DNA of 14,450 bases from assembly GCA_946481585.1 (NCBI GenBank), contig CAMLOF010000043.1, forward strand, positions 1-14,450. Direction: 5' to 3'. Position numbers and translations under genes: made by a program. Positions 5,801 to 12,656 of this stretch are shown in pieces (position 1 is the stretch's first letter; each line of letters starts with the position of its first letter). The notes beneath the pieces were generated by a model, which ran no database searches, was not told where the DNA came from, and worked only from the letters and a program-made list of their open reading frames with translations. The DNA comes from an uncultured Macromonas sp. (GTDB lineage Bacteria; Pseudomonadota; Gammaproteobacteria; Burkholderiales; Burkholderiaceae).

Positions 5801-8800
5801 TCAGCGGAAGTCCCGGCTGCGCGTGGGCAGGTCGCCCAGCAGCGGGGTCAGGTCGGCCAGGTGGCCCGCCACCAGATGGCAGACCTCGCCTTCGCGCTGC
5901 CACTGCCCATGCACCGCCAGCAGGCGGGATTCCACCAGCACACGCCCCAGGCGTTCGCGCAGCCTGGGCCAGACGATCACCTGCACGGTGCCGGTCTCGT
6001 CTTCCAGTGTGACAAAGACCACACCCTTGGCGGTGCCCGGCCGTTGCCGCGCGGTGACCAGGCCGCAGGCGCGCACCAGCCGTCCGTGGGGCAGGGCCTG
6101 CAAGGCTTGCGCGGTTTGCAGGCGCTGGCGTTCCAGGCGTGGGCGCAGCAGGGCCAGTGGGTGGCTGCGCAAGGTCAGCCCCAGGCTGGTGTAGTCGAAG
6201 AGCACATCCTCGCCTTCAGGCGGGGGCGGCAGAGGGCAGGCTTCTTCATGCACCGGGGCCTCGCGCAACAGGGGCGGGGCGGGCGTGTTCAGCGCACTGG
6301 CTTGCCACACCTGCTGGCGGCGGTGCCCGCCCAGGCTGCGCAGGGCGTCGGCCTCGGCCAGCAGGCGCAACTCCTGCGGGGCAAGGCTGGCCAGCCGTGC
6401 CAGTTCGTCCACGCTGGCAGGGGCATGGGTTGAGCGGGCTTGTGCAATCCGCCCGGCACAGTCTTTTGACAAGCCTTTGACCAGATGCAAGCCGAGCCGC
6501 ACCTGGGGTTGGGGGTTGTGTGCCGTGCCAGCCTCCAGCCCGCTGTGCCAGCCGCTGTGCAGCACGTCCACCGGGTGCACGGTGACGCCATGGCGGCGGG
6601 CGTCCTGCACCAGTTGGGCCGGGGCGTAGAACCCCATGGGCTGGGCGTTGAGCAGCGCCACCAGAAAGCAGGCAGGTTCGTGGCGCTTGAGCCAGGCACT
6701 GGCATACACCAGCAGCGCAAAACTGGCGGCGTGGCTTTCGGGGAAGCCGTATTCCCCAAAACCTTCGATCTGGCGAAAGATCGCCTCGGCGAAGTCTTGC
6801 GGGTAGCCTTTGGCCAGCATGCCGCCGATCAGCCGGTCGCGGAAGCGGTCCACACCCCCCTTGCGCCGCCAGGCGGCCATGGAGCGCCGCAGAGCGTCGG
6901 CCTCGCCAGGGGTGAAGTCGGCGGCAATCATGGCGATCTGCATCACCTGCTCCTGGAAGATGGGCACGCCCAGTGTGCGTTTCAGGGCCGGGCGCAAGGC
7001 TTCGTTGGGCAATTCCAGCGGCAGGCCTTGGCGTTGGCGTTCACGGGCTTTCAGGTAGGGGTGGACCATGCCGCCCTGGATGGGCCCGGGGCGCACGATG
7101 GCCACCTCCACCACCAGGTCGTAGTAGTTGCGGGGGCGCAGGCGCGGCAGCATGCTCATCTGGGCGCGGCTTTCGATCTGGAACACGCCTACCGTGTCGG
7201 CGGCGCAGATCATGTCGTAGGTGGCCGGGTCTTCTGCGGGAATGTCGGCCAGGGTCAGGGTTCGTCCGTGCCGTTGACCCACCATCTGCAGCGTCTGCTG
7301 CAAGGCGCTGAGCATGCCGAGCGCCAGCACGTCCACCTTGAGCAGGCCCAGGGCGTCGATGTCGTCCTTGTCCCATTCGATGGTGGTGCGGCCCGCCATC
7401 GCGGCGGGCACCACGGGCACGGTGGAGGTGAGCCGGTCGCCAGTGAGCACGAAGCCGCCGGTGTGCTGCGACAGGTGGCGCGGAAAACCCGTGAGCGTGT
7501 CCACCAGGGCCTGGATCTGTGCCCAGCGCGGGTGTTCGGCGGTGAGCGTGGCGGGGTCTAGCCCGAAGGCGCGGGCCACGTCGCGCAACGCGCTGCGCTC
7601 CCGGTAGGTGATGACGGTGGCCGTGAGCGCGGCACGTTCACGCCCGTACTTGAGGTAGAGGTACTGGATGATCTCCTCGCGCCGGTGGTGCTCGAAGTCC
7701 ACGTCGATGTCGGGCGGCTCGTTGCGCTCGCGGCTGATGAAGCGCTCGAACAGCAGGTTGCCGCGCTCCGGGTCTACTGCAGTGATGCCCAGGCAGTAGC
7801 ACACCACCGAATTGGCGGCCGAGCCCCGCCCCTGGCACAGGATGTTGCGCTGGCGGGCGACTTTGACAATGTCATGCACCGTGAGGAAGTATTTTTCGTA
7901 ACCCAGCTCACCGATCAGGGCCAGTTCTTTTTCGATCTGATCACTGATTTTTTCGGGCAGCCCTTGCGGGTAGCGATCGCGCGCTCCGGCCAGGGTGAGC
8001 TGGCGAAGGTGGCTGGCCGGGGTTTCGCCTTGGGGCACCACCTCTTCGGGGTATTCGTAGCGCAGCTCGTCCAGGTTGAAGGTGCACTGTTGGGCAATTT
8101 GCAGGCTTTCGGCCAGCCAGCCGGGCGGGTGGATCTGGGCCAGGCGTTCGCGGTGGCGCAGGTGCCGTTCGGCGTTGGGCTGCAAGGCCAGGCCGCAGGC
8201 TTGCAGGGGCTGGCCCAGGCGCACGGCGGTGAGTACGTCTTGCAGGGGCTTGCGGGCACGCTGGTGCATGTGCACGTTGCCACTGGCCACCACTTTCAGG
8301 TGCTGTCGCTGGGCGGCTTGCGCCAGTTGCTGGGCCCAGTGGGCATCGTCCAGCTGACCGTGCAATTCGGCGGCCAGCCACCCGCGCTGCGGGAAGCGCT
8401 GGTGCAGCCATTGCCCCAGGGCGTCCAGGTCGTGGGCCAGGGTGGCCTCGGGCAGCGTTGGACAGGCGTCGCGCCAGGGGGCCAGCAAGGCCAGCAGGTT
8501 GTTCGTGGGCAGTGGGGGCCAGTTGTCCTGCCAATCCAGGTGCACCGGAAGGCGTTCCAGCCCGGGCCCCTGCTCGCGTGCATGCGGTGCATCGCGGCGC
8601 CGGGCGTGGGTGATGAATTCGCAGAGCTGGGCATGCCCGCTGCGGTTCTTGGCCAGCAGCACCAGGGTGAAACCTTGCAACCCCAGGGCCGGTGCTTGCA
8701 CCCGGAATTCCGCACCGATGATGAGGTGCAGTTTCAGTTCGCGGGCTCGCACGTGGGCGCGCACCACGCCCGCGATGGAGCAGGCGTCGGTCAGTGCCAG

Positions 8801-8926
8801 GGCACTGTAGCCCAGCGCATGGGCGCGTTCCACCAGCTCCTCGGGGTGGGAGGCGCCACGCTGGAAGCTGAAGTTGCTCAGGGCATGCAACTCAGCGTAG
8901 CCGGGCGGGGTAAGTGCTTCAGCCAT
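5801..8926 (-). CDS. dnaE2: Error-prone DNA polymerase DnaE2
   Basis: Second C-family DNA polymerase alpha subunit, used for damage-induced translesion synthesis and mutagenesis together with ImuA and ImuB. The 1041-residue protein starts at ATG 8924-8926, leading into the PHP domain (ELHALSNFSFQRGASHPEEL; ALTDACSIAGVVRAH, about 12-60). The polymerase palm carries CQGRGSAANSVVCYCLG (364-380) and PPDIDVDFEH, whose D406 and D408 correspond to the first two catalytic aspartates of DnaE; D532 in KVDVLALGM is the third. The C-terminal OB-fold region is around 910-1015 (GLVTARQRPGTAKGVVFVTLED). Length fits DnaE2 (about 1,000-1,100 aa) rather than the replicative DnaE. The open frame continues 215 codons upstream inside imuB, but that extension has no family character. 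The start overlaps the imuB stop by 8 nt (ATGGCTGA), indicating translational coupling. LexA control comes through the imuA promoter. Confidence 0.96.
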   Translation of the reverse strand: MAEALTPPGYAELHALSNFSFQRGASHPEELVERAHALGYSALALTDACSIAGVVRAHVRARELKLHLIIGAEFRVQAPALGLQGFTLVLLAKNRSGHAQLCEFITHARRRDAPHAREQGPGLERLPVHLDWQDNWPPLPTNNLLALLAPWRDACPTLPEATLAHDLDALGQWLHQRFPQRGWLAAELHGQLDDAHWAQQLAQAAQRQHLKVVASGNVHMHQRARKPLQDVLTAVRLGQPLQACGLALQPNAERHLRHRERLAQIHPPGWLAESLQIAQQCTFNLDELRYEYPEEVVPQGETPASHLRQLTLAGARDRYPQGLPEKISDQIEKELALIGELGYEKYFLTVHDIVKVARQRNILCQGRGSAANSVVCYCLGITAVDPERGNLLFERFISRERNEPPDIDVDFEHHRREEIIQYLYLKYGRERAALTATVITYRERSALRDVARAFGLDPATLTAEHPRWAQIQALVDTLTGFPRHLSQHTGGFVLTGDRLTSTVPVVPAAMAGRTTIEWDKDDIDALGLLKVDVLALGMLSALQQTLQMVGQRHGRTLTLADIPAEDPATYDMICAADTVGVFQIESRAQMSMLPRLRPRNYYDLVVEVAIVRPGPIQGGMVHPYLKARERQRQGLPLELPNEALRPALKRTLGVPIFQEQVMQIAMIAADFTPGEADALRRSMAAWRRKGGVDRFRDRLIGGMLAKGYPQDFAEAIFRQIEGFGEYGFPESHAASFALLVYASAWLKRHEPACFLVALLNAQPMGFYAPAQLVQDARRHGVTVHPVDVLHSGWHSGLEAGTAHNPQPQVRLGLHLVKGLSKDCAGRIAQARSTHAPASVDELARLASLAPQELRLLAEADALRSLGGHRRQQVWQASALNTPAPPLLREAPVHEEACPLPPPPEGEDVLFDYTSLGLTLRSHPLALLRPRLERQRLQTAQALQALPHGRLVRACGLVTARQRPGTAKGVVFVTLEDETGTVQVIVWPRLRERLGRVLVESRLLAVHGQWQREGEVCHLVAGHLADLTPLLGDLPTRSRDFR

Positions 8927-10274
8927 AGAAGCCTTGCAGGAACCAGGTGGGCGATCCGCTGGTGCCTTGTTCCCGGAAAACCCACAGCAGCCCGCCCTGG
9001 GGGCTTTGTGCGATGAAGTGGTCGCGCACCGCGGGCTGGGCATCCCACCAGTGGCCTTCCAGCCGCTGGGGGCCAGCCAGCAGGGCCAACGCTGCGCCTG
9101 CATGGCAAGGTTGGCCGTTGCGTGTGGGCAGCGCCTGGGGCGGGTCCACCAGCCAATTGGGCTGCCAGGTAGCGTGCGCCTCATCTGCTTGCCGCGTTCG
9201 AGGGGCGCTGGTGGGTGGTGCAGCCTGGGCGGTTGCTGGTTGCCAAACCTGCATGTGCCCAGGGCGGTGGTCGGCCAGGGGCGTGCCTTGCAGCAGGTGT
9301 TCGGCACCCAGCCGGGCAGCCAGCCTTTCGAGCAGTTGGGGCCAGCGTTCGCCGCTGCGTTCGGTGGGGTCGGGCAGCAGGTTGGCGCTGCGGGTGGGCA
9401 GTGCTGCGGTTTCGGTGGCTTCCAGCCGCAGGGCCAGGGCGGGCGCTTGCAAGGTGGTGCGGGCCAGGTGTTCGCCCAGCAGTCGGCCCAGGTGAACCAT
9501 GTCGCGCGTGGCCTCTGCGGTGCGCAGCCGCAATTGCCCTTCAGCGTCGTTGCCTCGCCGCCAACGGTCATGTTCCCAGCGCAGCAGCAATTCGGTCACA
9601 CCTTGCTGACGCATCTGTAGCCAGGCTTGCAGCGCTTGAAGCAGACGGCGTGCGCCAAACAGCAGGCCTGCGGCGTGGTCAATACGTCCGGGCAATTCCA
9701 GCCGCAGGTTGAACCGCTCAGGCACCTGCGCCCACGCATGGGTTTCAGAAACTTGGCCATAGGCCTGGTCCAGACCCAGCAGCACAGCGGCCCCGAACCG
9801 TCTGGCAATGCTGGCGCGCGGCAGCCGCCGCAGGGCACCCAGGGTCCGGCAACCCAGGCGGTGCAGGGTAGGCGCATGTTCGCGTGTGGCGGCCAGGCTG
9901 TGCAAAGGGAGCTGGTCGAGGGTTTGCTTCAACAGCGGCGGCGGGCAGTGCAGCAGCGGCAGGGGCGTGGTCCCAGTGTCATGGCCGGGGATAGCGTCTT
10001 GCCGTGCATGCAGCAAAGCCAAGGCGGCCTGCCCTGTGGGGGCGCAGGCCATGGCCGTCAACTGCCATTGCCCGGCTTCGCCGCGCAAACGCTCCAGCAA
10101 GGCAGCCTCTCCGCCAAACAGGCGCAGGCTGGCTTCGGCCTCCAGCAGCAGCAGGCCGTCGGCCACGCACACTCTGGGGGTGAAGCGCAGCGCCCACCAG
10201 CAGGCGGGCAGCAGTGCTTCAGGCGCAGGTACGCCAGCCGGTACCGGTTCGGGGGCGAAAGCGATCCACCACAT
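8919..10274 (-). CDS. imuB: ImuB, inactive Y-family polymerase-like mutasome subunit
   Basis: Y-family (DinB/UmuC-like) protein that in mycobacteria, Caulobacter and pseudomonads bridges the beta clamp and DnaE2 without being a polymerase itself. The 451-residue protein begins MWWIAFAPEP, the usual family start. GLLLLEAEASLRLFGG (40-55) occupies the place of a palm strand; the acidic SxDE-type catalytic motif of active Y-polymerases is absent. PLHSLAATREHAPTLHRLG (123-141) and TLGALRRLPRASIARRFG (144-161) form the thumb-like helix-hairpin-helix region, with a little-finger region at about 185-290. No clear clamp-binding motif was found in the C-terminal part; QLPLHSL at 121-127 resembles one but lies in the thumb region. 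The gene overlaps imuA by 56 nt at its start and dnaE2 by 8 nt at its end. No Shine-Dalgarno is obvious, so coupling to imuA translation is likely. Confidence 0.93.
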   Translation of the reverse strand: MWWIAFAPEPVPAGVPAPEALLPACWWALRFTPRVCVADGLLLLEAEASLRLFGGEAALLERLRGEAGQWQLTAMACAPTGQAALALLHARQDAIPGHDTGTTPLPLLHCPPPLLKQTLDQLPLHSLAATREHAPTLHRLGCRTLGALRRLPRASIARRFGAAVLLGLDQAYGQVSETHAWAQVPERFNLRLELPGRIDHAAGLLFGARRLLQALQAWLQMRQQGVTELLLRWEHDRWRRGNDAEGQLRLRTAEATRDMVHLGRLLGEHLARTTLQAPALALRLEATETAALPTRSANLLPDPTERSGERWPQLLERLAARLGAEHLLQGTPLADHRPGHMQVWQPATAQAAPPTSAPRTRQADEAHATWQPNWLVDPPQALPTRNGQPCHAGAALALLAGPQRLEGHWWDAQPAVRDHFIAQSPQGGLLWVFREQGTSGSPTWFLQGFYG

Positions 10275-10998
10275 GGGCGTTCGGGCGGCTGTGGCCGCCG
10301 ATGGGGTACACGTTGGCTCCTGTGTCTGCAGGCACGGGCATGCCAGCCAGCAGGCGTTGCACGGGCAGGCTGGCGGGCAGCATGATGGGGCGTTCCATTG
10401 GCGGGCCCCGGCGTTTGAGCATGTCTAGCCGCAGGCCGTTGGTGCCCAGGCTGCGCACCGCCAAGCGCAGTGGCGCCGGTGAAGCGGACGCAGAAGCCTC
10501 CAACGGGCGCCAGGCAAAGCACAAAGGCGTACCTGAGGCTTGGGCGGCCAAGTGCAGTCTGCGCAGTTGCTCGGGTTGCGCTTGTGGCAACCACACCAGC
10601 AGGGCGCCCAGGTCGGGGCAACGCAAGGCTTGTTCAGCACTCCAGAGCGCCAGGGCAGGCGTACGGGCTTCGGCCAGCCAAAGGCGCTGGGCGGGCAGGC
10701 CTTGGGCGGCAAGAGCGCTCAGGTGTGGGCGGTGCGGTGGTGCCACCACCAGCACCGGGCGTTCGGCGGCCACTGCGCGCAGGGTGGGCAGCAGCAGGCG
10801 CCATTCCGGCAGGCAGCCCCCGCTGTGCAGCAACTCAATCAGCGCGCCCTGTGGCCAGCCCCCACCGGGCAACGCTGCGTCAAGAGCAGGGTGGCCGCTG
10901 GAAGTGACCATGCCCCCGGCGTTTTCCAGCTGATCGCCACGCCAGACACCCGGCCAGACGGGGTCGGCCAGAAGGGCGGATGTTTGGTGGTTGAACAT
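10219..10998 (-). CDS. imuA: ImuA, translesion synthesis-associated RecA/SulA-like protein
   Basis: First gene of the SOS mutasome cassette. ImuA is a distant RecA/SulA-like protein needed with ImuB for DnaE2-dependent mutagenesis in several proteobacteria. The 259 residues include ALPGGGWPQGALIELL (42-57), where RecA proteins carry the Walker A region; the GxxxxGK[ST] signature is not present, so ATP hydrolysis is doubtful. PVLVVAPP (81-88) and GALLVWLP (131-138) are core beta strands. LDMLKRRGPP near residue 191 is the typical ImuA C-terminal motif. Start ATG at 10996-10998 is only 15 bp below the LexA box; the start is taken because the upstream sequence is promoter. Expression should be tightly repressed without DNA damage. 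The gene runs 56 nt into imuB. Confidence 0.93.
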   Translation of the reverse strand: MFNHQTSALLADPVWPGVWRGDQLENAGGMVTSSGHPALDAALPGGGWPQGALIELLHSGGCLPEWRLLLPTLRAVAAERPVLVVAPPHRPHLSALAAQGLPAQRLWLAEARTPALALWSAEQALRCPDLGALLVWLPQAQPEQLRRLHLAAQASGTPLCFAWRPLEASASASPAPLRLAVRSLGTNGLRLDMLKRRGPPMERPIMLPASLPVQRLLAGMPVPADTGANVYPIGGHSRPNAHVVDRFRPRTGTGWRTCA

Positions 10999-11012
10999 GG
11001 GCGGGCCTCAAA

Positions 11013-11032
11013 TACTGTATTTATGTACAGTA
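11013..11032 (-). promoter_or_regulatory. LexA operator (SOS box) of the imuA-imuB-dnaE2 cassette
   Basis: CTGT (11015-11018), eight bases, ACAG (11027-11030): an exact SOS-box match. Symmetry extends to TACTGTA and TACAGTA arms, making it more palindromic than the lexA operator. It covers the last bases of the imuA -10 and the expected transcription start. Confidence 0.95.
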
Positions 11033-11056
11033 TAAACGGGCGAACACATCATGCAA
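11029..11056 (-). promoter_or_regulatory. imuA promoter
   Basis: On the minus strand TTGCAT (11051-11056; four of six -35 matches), a 16-bp spacer and TATACT (11029-11034; five of six -10 matches) form a good sigma-70 promoter. The -10 overlaps the LexA box, so bound LexA should block RNA polymerase. Confidence 0.7.
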
Positions 11057-11057
11057 T

Positions 11058-11080
11058 TGGCCCATACCAAAGATGGGCCA
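11058..11080. repeat. Perfect 8-bp inverted repeat abutting the imuA -35
   Basis: TGGCCCAT (11058-11065) and ATGGGCCA (11073-11080) are exact complements around a 7-nt centre. The repeat begins 2 bp beyond the imuA -35 hexamer, in the region shared with the divergent unknown gene. It could bind a second regulator or fold in that gene's leader RNA. Confidence 0.6.
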
Positions 11081-11101
11081 GCGTCGAGGTGAATACACTG
11101 C

Positions 11102-11117
11102 AGGGTTACGCAACCCT
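11102..11117 (+). repeat. Small hairpin before the divergent unknown gene
   Basis: AGGGTT (11102-11107) and AACCCT (11112-11117) pair around a 4-nt loop. The structure ends 18 bp before the chosen start codon at 11136 and could affect its translation. A 6-bp stem alone is weak evidence. Confidence 0.35.
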
Positions 11118-11135
11118 TGTTCCGGCTCTTTGGGA

Positions 11136-11738
11136 ATGGATACTTTTTTTCTGGCAATGCTCGTGGCCCTGGGGGCCTTCACCCTCAAAGTGCGTGACGA
11201 GAAACGCCGCATGGCCCTGCTGGGCAGCCACCTGGGGCACTTCCAGATTGAAAAGCTCATGGCCCACCTGGCCCAGGGCTACATGCGTGCGCTTGACGAG
11301 AAAGACCCCGCTCGCCGCGAGCAGATCTGGCAGTTGCTGGAGGGAACAGAAACCTCTTTGAGCGACCAGTTTGGCCGTTTTACGCAGGAGTTTTCCCGCG
11401 TTTCACCCGAGCAGGCCAGGGTCTGCAAGGTGGCGGTACCTTACATCGACCGCTGGCTGCCGCGCTCCACCATCGATTTGCGGGAAATGCTGGCCCTGCA
11501 CGCACGCGGCATTGCCGGGGTGGTGGCCAATCGCAGCGGGTTGGCACCCAAGGCCAAGGCTTACATGTTGTCGGCCGAGCTGTACCTGATGCAGCACACC
11601 TGCCATTGGTTCTGCAAGTCGCGCACCGTGGCGTCGGCACGCCTGCTGGCGCGGCATAAAACGTCGTACCAGCAGGTGCTGGAGTCCGTATCGCCGCAAA
11701 CGCGGCAGGCCTACGAAGCCTTGCTTGCCGGGCATTGA
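11136..11738 (+). CDS. Unrecognised protein with N-terminal membrane segment, divergent from imuA
   Basis: I do not recognise this 200-residue protein. Residues 3-18 (TFFLAMLVALGAFTLK) are hydrophobic and followed by charged RDEKRR, which suggests a single N-terminal anchor with the bulk of the protein in the cytoplasm. The remainder looks helical, with charged, amphipathic stretches at about 35-70 and 160-200. A His/Cys cluster, HTCHWFC (H154, C156, H157, C160), could bind metal. ATG at 11136 is preferred because it puts the hydrophobic segment at the very N-terminus; ATG at 11073 in the same frame would add 21 polar residues, and neither has a good Shine-Dalgarno. Codon use looks like that of its neighbours, so it is probably a genuine gene. 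It is transcribed away from imuA across a 137-bp region containing the SOS box, and TATAAA at 11031-11036 is a possible plus-strand -10. SOS regulation is a guess. Confidence 0.72.
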   Translation: MDTFFLAMLVALGAFTLKVRDEKRRMALLGSHLGHFQIEKLMAHLAQGYMRALDEKDPARREQIWQLLEGTETSLSDQFGRFTQEFSRVSPEQARVCKVAVPYIDRWLPRSTIDLREMLALHARGIAGVVANRSGLAPKAKAYMLSAELYLMQHTCHWFCKSRTVASARLLARHKTSYQQVLESVSPQTRQAYEALLAGH

Positions 11739-11748
11739 GCCCAGGGGC

Positions 11749-11833
11749 TGGTGCGCGGGACGGGACTCGAACCCGTACGCCTTGCGGCGGCGGATTTTAA
11801 GTCCGCTACGTCTACCTGTTCCGTCACCCGCGC
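11749..11833 (-). tRNA. tRNA-Leu, anticodon UAA
   Basis: The minus strand folds as a class II tRNA. The acceptor stem pairs GCGCGGG (11827-11833) with CCCGCGC (11753-11759). The anticodon stem GCGGA/TCCGC encloses the loop CTTAAAA with anticodon TAA at 11797-11799. A long variable arm follows, then a T-arm with GGTTCGAGTCC. CCA is encoded at 11749-11751. Size (85 nt) and variable arm fit leucine; the anticodon reads UUA. It converges on the unknown gene, 10 bp past that gene's stop. Confidence 0.96.
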
Positions 11834-11847
11834 AGCCCAGGGCTGGC

Positions 11848-11853
11848 ATTGTA
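11848..11853 (-). promoter_or_regulatory. Candidate -10 of the tRNA-Leu promoter
   Basis: The minus strand reads TACAAT, with its last base 15 bp before the mature tRNA 5' end, followed by a GC-rich discriminator of the kind seen at stringently controlled stable-RNA promoters. No convincing -35 was found. Confidence 0.45.
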
Positions 11854-11878
11854 CCGACCCATGCCGGGCGGCAGGAAC

Positions 11879-11884
11879 TACAAT
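11879..11884 (+). promoter_or_regulatory. Candidate -10 for the acidic protein gene at 11942
   Basis: TACAAT (five of six -10 matches) would start transcription near 11891, giving a 5' leader of about 50 nt. No clear -35 lies 16-18 bp upstream. Confidence 0.35.
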
Positions 11885-11941
11885 CACAACCTGTCGAGAA
11901 GGGCAGGACCGCGCCTGCAGCGCACACCCGAAAGCAACATC

Positions 11942-12568
11942 ATGAGCCACTTCACCCCGCCTTTTGAGATCCACGTCCACGGTGACGTCCGTTTGCGCGA
12001 CGATGTGGACTACGCCCAGATCCAGGAGGCTCTCAAGCCTCTGTGGCAATACACGGGCGCCCGCTCTCTGGTGGACGCAGCTCCCAGCGCCTACGAGGAC
12101 GAACCCGGCATCCGCTTCGATCCCAAGGAACACCTGCTGCAACTGTGCTGGACCGTCGAAGGCGACGAGGACTTCCGCCTGGCGGTTGACGAGGCCTGCA
12201 TGAGCCTGAACGACATTGCTGCAGCCGGTGCGCCCATCGAGGTCTCCTTCTACGACCTGGAGTTCGACGAGGAAGACGCCTCGCCCGATACCGAGGCCCG
12301 CGACGATTTCGTCATGTGCTTCGTCGGTCCTACGCCTGCGGCCATCATGCAGGTGCAGCGCGACATGCTGGTGCAGGACGTCGTGCACCTGATGGAGCGC
12401 CACTTCGACGCTTCCGAGCTGGGTGAGGTGGTTGTGGCCATCGACCGTCTCTTCACCAATCGCTTTGATGCGCTTGTCAACTCCATGCAACTCGGGCGCC
12501 CCCCAAGGGGTGGTTCCGGCCCGGCAGGTGGCCACGGCGGCCCGCGCAAGCCCCGTCATCTGCACTGA
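11942..12568 (+). CDS. Conserved acidic protein of unknown function (possibly DUF6806)
   Basis: A 208-residue soluble protein. The character recalls the betaproteobacterial DUF6806 family, but that assignment is from memory and unverified. The body (about 5-185) is strongly acidic, with runs such as EFDEEDASPDTEARDD at 107-122, and looks mixed alpha/beta. The tail (about 186-208) changes abruptly to Gly, Pro, Arg and His (GGSGPAGGHGG), suggesting a disordered, basic extension. There is no signal peptide or membrane segment. Start ATG at 11942 is chosen; an in-frame ATG at 11849 would place the start upstream of the candidate -10 and is unlikely. The Shine-Dalgarno is weak (GAAAG). The gene is divergent from tRNA-Leu and ends before a bidirectional terminator shared with the fumarase gene. 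No function can be given. Confidence 0.82.
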   Translation: MSHFTPPFEIHVHGDVRLRDDVDYAQIQEALKPLWQYTGARSLVDAAPSAYEDEPGIRFDPKEHLLQLCWTVEGDEDFRLAVDEACMSLNDIAAAGAPIEVSFYDLEFDEEDASPDTEARDDFVMCFVGPTPAAIMQVQRDMLVQDVVHLMERHFDASELGEVVVAIDRLFTNRFDALVNSMQLGRPPRGGSGPAGGHGGPRKPRHLH

Positions 12569-12583
12569 CACCCACCAATAAAC

Positions 12584-12615
12584 AAAAAGCCCCTGGCATC
12601 CACCAGGGGCTTTTT
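12584..12615. terminator. Bidirectional intrinsic terminator between convergent genes
   Basis: AAAAAGCCCCTGG (12584-12596) and CCAGGGGCTTTTT (12603-12615) are perfect complements around a 6-nt loop. The GC stem is flanked by A and T runs on both sides, so it can stop transcripts from the acidic protein gene (plus) and the fumarase gene (minus). Confidence 0.93.
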
Positions 12616-12656
12616 GCTGCAGTGCCCCCCGCGGGGAGGGGCGCTCCTCTTCTGGC

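Noticed and set aside
8927..9571. 215-codon upstream extension of the dnaE2 frame, overlapping imuB.
   Set aside because: The extension lacks family character (Pro/Trp/Cys-rich), whereas the ATG at 8926 leads directly into the PHP domain and overlaps the imuB stop neatly.
11749..11941. Possible integration site or mobile element at tRNA-Leu.
   Set aside because: No integrase, no duplicated tRNA 3' end and no shift in base composition are visible in the window.
11725..11967. Small open frames with an AGRDSNPYALRRR-like stretch across the tRNA.
   Set aside because: This is the familiar false peptide from translating a tRNA gene's complement; the tRNA-Leu fold explains the sequence.
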